A stretch of 64,000 bases of DNA from Betaproteobacteria bacterium (lineage in GTDB: Bacteria; Pseudomonadota; Gammaproteobacteria; Burkholderiales; Usitatibacteraceae). This document shows positions 53,496-61,257 of the stretch, piece by piece; position 1 is the stretch's first letter, and every line of letters starts with the position of its first letter. The stretch spans positions 868,001 to 932,000 of the forward strand of contig JADJSD010000003.1 in NCBI GenBank assembly GCA_016711875.1, given 5' to 3'. The notes below the pieces were generated by a model. It made no database searches, had not been told where the DNA came from, and saw only the letters and a list, made by a program, of their open reading frames with translations. The position numbers were made by a program, and so were the translations under genes.

Positions 53496-54221
53496 CTAGT
53501 AGCCGCGCCTCGGGCCCGAGTAGTCCGCCTTGGGGAAGACGAACGGCGGTTCGCGGCCGACGATGGCCTCGACGAGCTGCAGTTCCTGGTCCGTGTGGTT
53601 GATGAACGGTGCCGGGCGGATGTTGCGGCCTGCCGGCTGGCCCTGGACGATGTAGAGCGGCTTGTCGTGGTGCGTGGCCGCGATGGTCTCCTGGCTTTCC
53701 GGGTCGCCGTTCGCCTGCACGTCGGCGACGCCGTAGCAGGTACAGAAGTAGGTCTGCTCGGGGTCGGCCTCCATGTACACCCCGGTGCCCCGGATGCCGA
53801 TGGTGGCCGTGGCCGCCTTCAGCTGCATGGGCTTGCGGGCGGCAAAGACCGACAGCAACTTGCCCGAGAGCAGGCGAAGCCCGGTGAGCAAGGTCGAGTC
53901 GGGCTGCGCCGTCTCGAGCGTCACCTTGCTGTTGCCGCGCAGGATGAACGCGCTTTCGCCGACGGCGTAGACCACCTCCGAATTGCGGCCCGTCTCGATC
54001 GTGGCGCGGCCGCCGATGTTCGTGCTGACCGAGGCGGGCTTGCCATCCACCGTCACCGTCCCGTCCAGGCGATAGATCGAGCGGCCCGCGGCCAGCTTCG
54101 TCGGACGCCCGCCGAAGAGCTGCGCCATGGCGCTCGCGGACGCGCCGGAGATGGCCCCGGCGGCCAGCAGCTGGATCAGCAGCCTTCGGCGCGGATCCTC
54201 GGATTCTCCCTGTCGACTCAT
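53496..54221 (-). CDS. FecR-domain exported protein
   Basis: A 241-residue protein with a twin-arginine-like or Sec signal (RRRLLIQLLAAGAISGASASAMA, to about residue 33). A FecR domain (about 45-160) is built of short beta-strands, such as ATIETGRNSEVVYAVGESAFILRG and LLSGKLLSVFAARKP. A conserved YFCTCYG motif, with two cysteines, lies near residue 157. It is not of the TonB-linked anti-sigma FecR type, because it lacks a cytoplasmic sigma-binding domain and sigma gene. It converges on the cytochrome operon across a shared terminator. The role is unknown; FecR-like beta-helical domains can be structural or signal-sensing. Confidence 0.8.
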   Translation of the reverse strand: MSRQGESEDPRRRLLIQLLAAGAISGASASAMAQLFGGRPTKLAAGRSIYRLDGTVTVDGKPASVSTNIGGRATIETGRNSEVVYAVGESAFILRGNSKVTLETAQPDSTLLTGLRLLSGKLLSVFAARKPMQLKAATATIGIRGTGVYMEADPEQTYFCTCYGVADVQANGDPESQETIAATHHDKPLYIVQGQPAGRNIRPAPFINHTDQELQLVEAIVGREPPFVFPKADYSGPRRGY

Positions 54222-54415
54222 TCCATGCGCTCCTTTATAGGCGTTATTCCCGAGCGGGCCCTTCCCAGGCCCGGCGACCGGGTCGCACGAGACACCGCAT
54301 TCTGGCCCTCGGCGCAGGGTCGGTCAACGCGCAAAATTCGGCACCCTGCGCGTCGTTTGTACCGCCCTTTGCGCTCCTACGATCAACCCCGCCGGACGGA
54401 TTCGCGGGCCGCGCC

Positions 54416-54468
54416 TTGACAGCTGACCTTGGGTCATTTAGCCTTCCCCGCTCAATGACCCGGAGTCA
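54416..54468 (+). promoter_or_regulatory. tetR promoter with two phased TGACC-N3-GGTCA operators
   Basis: TTGACA (54416-54421) is followed 17 bp later by the weak -10 TAGCCT (54439-54444). Operator 1, TGACCTTGGGTCA (54424-54436), is a perfect 5-3-5 inverted repeat lying between -35 and -10. Operator 2, TGACCCGGAGTCA (54456-54468), has one mismatch and ends just before the ATG (54472). The two starts are 32 bp apart, about three helical turns, so both dimers would face the same side. This is the expected layout for autorepression by the TetR protein. Confidence 0.65.
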
Positions 54469-54471
54469 GTT

Positions 54472-55155
54472 ATGGTGATCAAGCAGCGGGCGATCGCGAA
54501 TGAGGACAAGGAGGCGCGGCGCCACGCGCTCCTCGATGCGGCCGAAACCCTCTTCCTCCAGCACCCCGACCGCGTGGCGAGCGTTGCGGAAGTGGCCGAG
54601 GCCGCCGGGCTCGCCAAGGGCACCGTCTACCTCTACTTCCCGAGCAAGGAGGAGATGCTGCTCAGCCTGCACGAGCGCCACGTCGCCTCGTTCTTCGCGG
54701 CCCTCATGCGCCTGCTCGGCGGACGGCGCGCCGTGGGCTTCGACGAGGTGTGGCGCGTCACGCGCGACCACCTCGTGCGCGCACCCGGCTACCTGCCGCT
54801 CACGAGTCGTTGCTTCGGCCTCATGGACCGCGACATTCCCACCGAGACCGCCGTCGCTTTCAAGGTGGGCGTGGGAAAAGCCGTCAGCGACGCCGGCGCC
54901 GGGATCGAGCGCCACTTCCCTGCGCTGTCCCCGGGTGCCGGCATCACGCTGCTTCAGCACAGCTACGGACTCATCGTCGGCCTGTGGCAGCTGATCCACC
55001 CCATCGAGCGCTTCGGCACAGCGATGGAACGCGCCGAGCTCGCGATGTTCAAGCTCGACTACGAGCGCGAGGTCGAGCAGGCGCTTCGCGCGCTGTGGGC
55101 AGGCTCGATGGCCCCCGGACCCAAGCGTCCGGCCGCGAAAGGGAGGCCCCGATGA
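54472..55155 (+). CDS. TetR-family repressor of the RND efflux operon
   Basis: A 227-residue regulator. The N-terminal helix-turn-helix is in residues about 18-62 (RRHALLDAAETLFLQ... SVAEVAEAAGLAKGTVYLYFPSKEEMLLSL). The rest is a helical ligand-binding domain unlike well-known members. It is encoded first in an operon with an MFP and an RND pump (ATGA overlap with the MFP) and preceded by two palindromic operators. It most likely represses its own operon and releases DNA on binding a pump substrate. Confidence 0.92.
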   Translation: MVIKQRAIANEDKEARRHALLDAAETLFLQHPDRVASVAEVAEAAGLAKGTVYLYFPSKEEMLLSLHERHVASFFAALMRLLGGRRAVGFDEVWRVTRDHLVRAPGYLPLTSRCFGLMDRDIPTETAVAFKVGVGKAVSDAGAGIERHFPALSPGAGITLLQHSYGLIVGLWQLIHPIERFGTAMERAELAMFKLDYEREVEQALRALWAGSMAPGPKRPAAKGRPR

Positions 55156-56249
55156 GATTGCCTGTCGCAATGATCGCGCTGCTGGCCGTTGCCCTCACCG
55201 GCTGCGGCGAGGCCGAGCAGCCCGCCGATCCGGTGCGCCCCGTCGTCACCGTCACGGTAATGCCGGGCGCTGCCGCGACGCGCGACGTCTACTCCGGCGA
55301 AGTGCGCGCCCGGGTCGAGACGGACCTCGCCTTCCGCGTGGGGGGGAAGATCACCGCGCGCCTGGTGGACGCCGGCGCTCGCGTGAAGGCCGGGCAGGCG
55401 CTCGCGCGGCTGGACCCGGACGATGCAAAGCTCGCCGCGGACGCCGCCCGCGCGCAGATCGCCTCGAGCGAATCCGACCTCGCCCTGGCGCGCTCGGAAC
55501 TCGACCGCGCCCGCGACCTGCTCGCACGGCAGTTCATCAGCCCGTCGGCCTTCGACGCGCGCAGCGCGGCCTTCAAGGCCGCTGCCGCCCGCGCCGAGCA
55601 GACGCGCGCGCAAGCCGCCCTCAGCGTGAACCAGCAGGCCTACACGACCCTGGTCGCGGACGGCGATGGCCTGGTGCTTTCGGTCGCGGCCGAAACGGGC
55701 CAGGTGGTTTCCGCCGGGCAGCCCGTATTGCGCGTTGCGCGGGAAGGCCCGATGGAAGTGGTGATCAGCGTTCCCGAGGGGCAGGTCGCGCGCTTTCGCG
55801 CCGGGCAGCCGGTGGCGCTTTCGCTCTGGGCCAGGCCGGAAGCCGTCTTCCCGGGCGTCGTGCGCGAAGTGTCGGGCGGCGCCGATCCGGTCACGCGGAC
55901 CTTCGCGGTGCGCGTCGCGGCACCGAAGCATCCCGAAGGCATGCGCGTGGGCATGACCGCGAACGTCGTGACGGCGCCGGACGCCGGCGGACCGATCATC
56001 GTCGTGCCGCTCGGGGCGCTGGCCAAGGAAGGCGAGGCGTCGGCGGTCTGGGTCGTCGACCCGAAGACTTCGCGCGTCGCCACGCGCATCGTGAGGGTCG
56101 GTATGTACCGCGAGGACGGCGCGACGATCGAGTCGGGCCTTGCGGCCGGAGAGATCGTGGTCGCGGCCGGCGTGCACAAGCTGCGCGCCGGCCAGCTCGT
56201 GCGCCTGCAGGGAACGGCCGCCCCGGCCCCCGCGCCGGCAGCCCGCTAG
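55152..56249 (+). CDS. RND efflux periplasmic adaptor (membrane fusion protein)
   Basis: A 365-residue lipoprotein adaptor. The lipobox LTGC gives acylated Cys18. Lipoyl and hairpin domains follow (about 45-170: EVRARVETDLAFRVGGKITARLVDAGARVKAGQAL and the long SSESDLALARSELDRARDLLA coiled coil). Beta-barrel and membrane-proximal domains come next. It links the RND pump to an outer-membrane channel that is not encoded here, so an unlinked TolC-like protein must be used. The start overlaps the tetR stop. Confidence 0.93.
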   Translation: MRLPVAMIALLAVALTGCGEAEQPADPVRPVVTVTVMPGAAATRDVYSGEVRARVETDLAFRVGGKITARLVDAGARVKAGQALARLDPDDAKLAADAARAQIASSESDLALARSELDRARDLLARQFISPSAFDARSAAFKAAAARAEQTRAQAALSVNQQAYTTLVADGDGLVLSVAAETGQVVSAGQPVLRVAREGPMEVVISVPEGQVARFRAGQPVALSLWARPEAVFPGVVREVSGGADPVTRTFAVRVAAPKHPEGMRVGMTANVVTAPDAGGPIIVVPLGALAKEGEASAVWVVDPKTSRVATRIVRVGMYREDGATIESGLAAGEIVVAAGVHKLRAGQLVRLQGTAAPAPAPAAR

Positions 56250-56259
56250 GCCGCGCCGC

Positions 56260-59200
56260 ATGGTCCATCGATTCAACCTGTCGGAATGGGCGCTCGCGCA
56301 TCGCACGCTGGTGCTCTATTTCATGATCGTGCTCGCCGCGATCGGCGTCGGCTCCTACCTTCGTCTCGGGCAGGCCGAGGACCCGGATTTCACTTTCAAG
56401 GTGATGGTGGTGCGCTCGAACTGGCCGGGCGCGAGCGCGGACGAGGTCGAGCGCCAGCTCACCGACCGGATCGAGAAGAAGCTGCAGGAGACGCCGCGGC
56501 TGGACCACCTGCGCAGCTACTCGAAGCCCGGCGAGTCCGTCGTGTTCGTCTTCGTGAAGGACAACGCGCGCGCCGACGAGATCAAGGACACGTGGTACCA
56601 GGTGCGCAAGAAGGTAGGCGACATCCGCGCCCAGCTTCCGGCCGGCGTTCAGGGCCCCTTCTTCAACGACGAGTACGGCGAGACCTTCGGCAACATCTAC
56701 GCGCTCACCGGCGACGGGTTCGGCTACGCGCAGCTCAAGGAGCATGCTGACCGGATCCGCGCCCAGCTCCTGCGCGTGAAGGACGTCGCCAAGGTCGAAC
56801 TCATCGGGGAGCAGGACGAGCGCATCTACGTGGAGCTCGCCAACGCGAAGCTCGCCACCTTCGGCGTGGAGCCGGCCGTGGTCTTCGCGGCGCTGCAGCA
56901 GCAGAACGCCGTCAGCGCCTCCGGCAGCTTCGAAACCGCGACCGACCGCGTCTACCTGCGGCCCACGGGGGCCCTCGATTCCGTCGATAGCGTGAAGCAG
57001 CTGCCGGTCCGCGCCAATGGCCGCCTCTTTCGCATCGGCGACATCGCCACCGTCTCGCGCGGCTACGTGGACCCGCCGGCGCCGCGCATGCGCTTCATGG
57101 GCCGCGACGCGCTGGGGGTGGCGGTCTCCATGGTGCCGCGCGGGGACATCGTCGCGCTCGGGCGCGCGCTCGACGGCGAGCTGGACCGCATCCAGGCGGC
57201 GCTTCCCGTCGGGCTCGAACTGGACCGCGTGAACGACCAGCCGGCCACGGTGAAGCGCTCGATCCGGGAATTCTCCCGCGCGCTCGCCGAGGCCGTGGGG
57301 ATCGTCCTCGTCGTGAGCTTCCTGTCGCTGGGCCTTCGCACGGGACTCATCGTCGCGCTCTCCATCCCGCTCACGCTCGCGGTCACGTTCTTCTTCATGT
57401 CCCTGGCGGGCATCGACCTGCACAAGATCTCGCTGGGCGCGCTCATCATCGCGCTCGGCCTGCTCGTCGACGACGCCATCATCGCCGTCGAGATGATGGT
57501 GGTGAAGATGGAGCAGGGCTGGGAGCGCGTGCGCGCCGCCAGCTTCGCCTACACCTCGACCGCGATGCCGATGCTCACCGGCACCATCGTGACGGCCGCC
57601 GGCTTCCTGCCCATCGGGCTCGCGCGCTCCTCCACCGGCGAGTACACCTTCTCGATCTTCGCCGTCGCCACCATCGCCCTCCTCGTCTCCTGGGTCGTGT
57701 CGGTGCTCTTCGTGCCCTACCTGGGCTACCAGCTGCTTCCCGACTTCCACCGGCCCGGCAGTCCCGACGACGAGGACGCCGTCTACCGCACGCCGTTCTA
57801 CACGCGCTTCCGACGGGCCGTGGTCTGGTGCGTGGCGAACCGCTGGCTCGTGATCGGCGCCACGGCGGCGGCTTTCGCCGTCTCCGTCTTCGCGTTCCGC
57901 TTCGTGCAGCAGCAGTTCTTCCCGGCCGCGAGCCGGCCCGAGCTCATCGTCGACCTGCGCCTCGCGGAGGGTTCCTCCTTCGCGGCCACCGAGGCCCAGG
58001 TGAAGAAACTCGAGCGGCTCCTCGCGACGGAGCCGCAGCTGCGCGACGACCTCGAGAACTTCGTGAGCTACGTGGGCAGCGGCAGCCCGCGCTTCTTCCT
58101 GCCGCTCGACCAGCAGCTGGTCAACGCGAACTTCGGGCAGCTCATCCTCAATACGCGGGACAACGAGGCCCGCGAGCGGGTGCGCGCACGCCTCATCCGG
58201 GTCTTCGAGGAGGACTTCACCGAGGTTCGCGGCCGCGTGAACCGCCTGGAGAACGGGCCGCCCGTGGGCTTCCCCGTCCAGTTCCGCGTCGTGGGCGAGG
58301 ACAAGGACGCGGTGCGCGCCATCGCGGGCGAGGTCGCCGCGACGATGCGCGGCAACGCCTGGACCCGCGACGTGAATTTCGACTGGGAGGAGCCCTCGAG
58401 GATCATCCGCCTGGAGATCGACCAGGACCGCGCGCGCGTGCTGGGCATCTCCACGCAGGAGCTGGCGCAGTACGTCGGCACCGTCCTCTCGGGACAGGCC
58501 GTCACGGCCTGGCGCGAGAAGGACCGGCAGGTGGACGTCGTCGTGCGCGGCGACGCCGCGGAGCGCCGCTACGTGAGCCTGCTGAAGGACCTCGCCGTAC
58601 CCGTCGGCCGCGGCCGCACCGTGCCCCTCGCGCAGGTGGCGCGCCTCACCTACGGCTTCGAGCAGGGCATCTTCTGGCGGCGCGACCGCCTGCCGGTGAT
58701 CACCGTGCGCGCCGACCTGCGCGACGGCATCCAGGCTCCCGTCGTGAGCCAGCAGGTGAACGCAAAGCTGGAAGAGATCCGCGCGCGCCTGCCGGCCGGC
58801 TATCGCATCGAGATGGGCGGCGCCATCGAGGACGCCGCGAAGGGCCAGAAGTCGATCGCCGTGGTGGCGCCGGTGATGGTGCTCGTGATGCTGACGGCGC
58901 TCATGCTGCAGCTGCAGAGCTTCTCGCGGCTCGCGCTCGTCGTCCTCACCGCTCCGCTCGGGCTGATCGGCGTCACCGCCGCCCTTCTCGTCTTCCGCGT
59001 CCCCTTCGGCTTCGTCGCCATGCTGGGTACCATCGCGCTCGCGGGGATGATCATGCGCAACTCGGTCATCCTCGTGGACCAGATCGACCGCGACATCCGC
59101 GCGGGCTCGGAGCCCTGGGATGCCATCGCGGACGCCACGGTGCGGCGCTACCGGCCCATCATGCTCACGGCCGCCGCCGCCGTGCTCGCGATGATCCCGC

Positions 59201-59343
59201 TGGCGCGCAGCGCGTTCTACGGGCCGATGGCCGTGTCGATCATGGGCGGGCTCGTGGTGGCCACCGTCCTCACGCTCCTCTTCCTGCCGGCGCTCTATGC
59301 GGCGTGGTTCCGCGTGAAGGCGCCGGAGCCCGAGGGCGGCTAG
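56260..59343 (+). CDS. RND-family efflux transporter (AcrB-like)
   Basis: A 1,027-residue inner-membrane pump with twelve helices and two large periplasmic loops. The first helix is at about 13-33. The proton-relay aspartates lie in GLLVDDAIIAVEMMVVKM (around residue 405). The second half repeats the fold (AMLGTIALAGMIMRNSVILVDQID near residue 930). It is closest in layout to the drug/solvent pumps of the AcrB/MexB class rather than heavy-metal CzcA types. It lies 10 bp after the MFP gene. The substrate is unknown. Confidence 0.95.
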   Translation: MVHRFNLSEWALAHRTLVLYFMIVLAAIGVGSYLRLGQAEDPDFTFKVMVVRSNWPGASADEVERQLTDRIEKKLQETPRLDHLRSYSKPGESVVFVFVKDNARADEIKDTWYQVRKKVGDIRAQLPAGVQGPFFNDEYGETFGNIYALTGDGFGYAQLKEHADRIRAQLLRVKDVAKVELIGEQDERIYVELANAKLATFGVEPAVVFAALQQQNAVSASGSFETATDRVYLRPTGALDSVDSVKQLPVRANGRLFRIGDIATVSRGYVDPPAPRMRFMGRDALGVAVSMVPRGDIVALGRALDGELDRIQAALPVGLELDRVNDQPATVKRSIREFSRALAEAVGIVLVVSFLSLGLRTGLIVALSIPLTLAVTFFFMSLAGIDLHKISLGALIIALGLLVDDAIIAVEMMVVKMEQGWERVRAASFAYTSTAMPMLTGTIVTAAGFLPIGLARSSTGEYTFSIFAVATIALLVSWVVSVLFVPYLGYQLLPDFHRPGSPDDEDAVYRTPFYTRFRRAVVWCVANRWLVIGATAAAFAVSVFAFRFVQQQFFPAASRPELIVDLRLAEGSSFAATEAQVKKLERLLATEPQLRDDLENFVSYVGSGSPRFFLPLDQQLVNANFGQLILNTRDNEARERVRARLIRVFEEDFTEVRGRVNRLENGPPVGFPVQFRVVGEDKDAVRAIAGEVAATMRGNAWTRDVNFDWEEPSRIIRLEIDQDRARVLGISTQELAQYVGTVLSGQAVTAWREKDRQVDVVVRGDAAERRYVSLLKDLAVPVGRGRTVPLAQVARLTYGFEQGIFWRRDRLPVITVRADLRDGIQAPVVSQQVNAKLEEIRARLPAGYRIEMGGAIEDAAKGQKSIAVVAPVMVLVMLTALMLQLQSFSRLALVVLTAPLGLIGVTAALLVFRVPFGFVAMLGTIALAGMIMRNSVILVDQIDRDIRAGSEPWDAIADATVRRYRPIMLTAAAAVLAMIPLARSAFYGPMAVSIMGGLVVATVLTLLFLPALYAAWFRVKAPEPEGG

Positions 59344-59398
59344 CCCCCGAACCCCGGACGCCTTTGGTATCGTGCGGGTTGAACCCGCACGGATCGCC

Positions 59399-60100
59399 AT
59401 GGAACGCCGAGACTTCGTGAAGCTGTGCGCCGCCTCCTGCGCGGCCACCACCCTGCCCACGCCGGCGCAGGCCCAGGCCCTCAAGGCCCGTCTCTACGGC
59501 AAGGCGCGCCTCGTCGACGAGCGGGGAGATCCCCTGCGCGCGGCGGCCCTCAAGCCCGGCGTGAATTACGTTTTCGAATACCCGTTCGCCGCCACGCCCT
59601 GCTTTCTCATCAAGCTGCCGAAACCGGCCGGCTCGGGCGCGGACCTGCGCACCGAGGGCGGCCAGGCCTATCGCTGGGAAGGCGGCGCGGGGCCGGAGAA
59701 GTCCATCGTCGCCTACTCGGCCATCTGCGCCCACAAGCTCACCTATCCCACGCGGCAGGTGAGCTTCATCGGCTACCGCAATGCGCCCAGCCCCGTGGCG
59801 GGCAACGGCCAGGTGATCACGTGTTGCTCGGACCGCAGCGTCTACGACCCGTACGCGGGCGCGCGCGTCGTGGCGGGCCCGGCGCCGCAGCCGCTCGCGA
59901 CGATCCTGCTCGAGCATGACGCGAAGACGGACGAACTCTTCGCGGCCGGCACCTTCGGCGGCGAGATGTTCGACAAGTTCTTCGAGAAGTTCGGCTTCCG
60001 CCTGCAGCTGGAGATGGGCGATCGGGCCAGGAGCGCCGTCCGCGACCGGGCGGTGGTGAGGGAACTCGCGGCCTACAGCAGCCAGTGGGCGCAGTGCTGA
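59399..60100 (+). CDS. Rieske-like exported [2Fe-2S] protein with altered second motif
   Basis: A 233-residue protein with a twin-arginine-like start (ERRDFVKLCAASCAATTLPTPAQA). The first Rieske motif C-x-H is present in SAICAHKLTYP. At the second position the sequence is ITCCSDRSVYDP, which has cysteines but no C-x-x-H histidine. The surrounding ARVVAGPAPQPLA is Rieske-like. Either the cluster has three Cys and one His, or the fold is used differently. The ATG at 59399 is preferred to an in-frame start at 59372 because it puts the twin-arginine signal at the N-terminus. It follows the RND gene by 55 bp, probably with its own promoter. Confidence 0.75.
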   Translation: MERRDFVKLCAASCAATTLPTPAQAQALKARLYGKARLVDERGDPLRAAALKPGVNYVFEYPFAATPCFLIKLPKPAGSGADLRTEGGQAYRWEGGAGPEKSIVAYSAICAHKLTYPTRQVSFIGYRNAPSPVAGNGQVITCCSDRSVYDPYAGARVVAGPAPQPLATILLEHDAKTDELFAAGTFGGEMFDKFFEKFGFRLQLEMGDRARSAVRDRAVVRELAAYSSQWAQC

Positions 60101-60227
60101 GGGGAGCGCTGCCCGCCAGCGGCCTCCAATGGGCCGTGCGCATTCGGTGCATCACCTCGTCGGCCGCGATCGCCTTCGTCTTGCCGTCGATCCCCTGAAG
60201 GGGCCCCTCGCCGGGTGACTCGGCGAT

Positions 60228-61169
60228 CTAGATATCGAAGTCCGCCGCGCCGCCTTCAGCGAGGCGCTTCAGGCCCTCCGGGCTCGTGTGCGGCGAGAAG
60301 AGGCGCACGAATTCCACGGTGAACCCCCGCAGGTAGGCGCCGCGCTTGAACGCGAGCCGCGTGACCTGCGTCGGAAAGAGATGCGCGGCGTCCAGCGCCT
60401 CGAGGCCCTCCTCCTTCGCGCGAGCCACGGCCATCGACGACACGATTCCCACGCCCAGGCCCAGGGCCACATACGACTTGATGACGTCCGAGTCGAGGGC
60501 CGTGAGCGCTATCTCGGGCGCGAGGCCGCGTTGCTCGAAGGACCGGTCGATCGCGCTGCGGCCCGTGAACGAAGGGTCGTAGGTCACGACCGGATACTTC
60601 GCAACCGCCTCCAGCGTGAGGGGATGCACCTTCGCGAGAGGGTGACCCGTCGGGACCACCACCACGTGGTGCCACTGGTAGCCGGGGATCGACACGAGCT
60701 CCGGATACCCCGCCAGCGCCTCCGTCGCGATGGCGAGATCCGCCTCGCCGCCGATGACGAGCTTCGCGAGCTGGTGCGGGCTTCCCTGCAGGAGCTTGAG
60801 CCGCACCTCAGGAAACTGCCGCTTGAAGGCCGTCACCACCTTGGGGAGCGCGTAGCGGGCCTGCGTGTGCGTCACGGCCACCGTGAGGTGCCCGCGGCCT
60901 TCGTGGGCGTACTCCTCGCCGATGGCCTTGAGCCCCGCGATTTCCGACAGCACCCGGTCGATGCCCGCGAGGATCTCCTTGCCGGCATCGGTCACGGCCA
61001 CGAACCGCTTGCCCTGCCGCTGGAAGAGTTCGACCCCGAGTTCCTCCTCCAGCGCCCGCACCTGGCGGGAGACCCCGGGCTGGGAGGTATGGAGGGCGAC
61101 GGCCGCCTCAGACACGTTGAGCCCCCGCCGGGCGATCTCCGCGGCGTATCGCAATTGCTGCAGATTCAT
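60228..61169 (-). CDS. cysB: CysB-type LysR regulator of sulfur assimilation
   Basis: A 313-residue LysR protein closest to CysB/Cbl. The winged helix-turn-helix is at about 1-60 (MNLQQLRYAAEIARRGLNVSEAAVALHTSQPGVSRQVR in two halves). The effector domain includes GHLTVAVTHTQARYALP, HQLAKLVIGGEADLAIATEAL and VTYDPSFTGRSAIDR. CysB activates sulfate/sulfite reduction genes with N-acetylserine or related inducers. It is divergent from cysI across 88 bp carrying an inverted repeat. The start codon is ATG at 61169. Confidence 0.92.
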   Translation of the reverse strand: MNLQQLRYAAEIARRGLNVSEAAVALHTSQPGVSRQVRALEEELGVELFQRQGKRFVAVTDAGKEILAGIDRVLSEIAGLKAIGEEYAHEGRGHLTVAVTHTQARYALPKVVTAFKRQFPEVRLKLLQGSPHQLAKLVIGGEADLAIATEALAGYPELVSIPGYQWHHVVVVPTGHPLAKVHPLTLEAVAKYPVVTYDPSFTGRSAIDRSFEQRGLAPEIALTALDSDVIKSYVALGLGVGIVSSMAVARAKEEGLEALDAAHLFPTQVTRLAFKRGAYLRGFTVEFVRLFSPHTSPEGLKRLAEGGAADFDI

Positions 61170-61185
61170 GGACTTGCCTACATTA

Positions 61186-61202
61186 AATAACCTATAGTTA
61201 TT
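61186..61202. promoter_or_regulatory. inverted repeat between cysB and cysI (candidate CysB operator)
   Basis: AATAAC-CTATA-GTTATT is a perfect 6-5-6 inverted repeat in a strikingly AT-rich stretch of the 88-bp divergent intergenic region, 17-33 bp from the cysB start and 56-72 bp from the cysI start. A LysR-type dimer site controlling both genes fits position and shape. The match to published CysB sites is only general. Confidence 0.5.
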
Positions 61203-61257
61203 AGAATATCATTATCAGGTATTTTTCAGGCATATGCCGGATCGCTAGGATGCCGGC

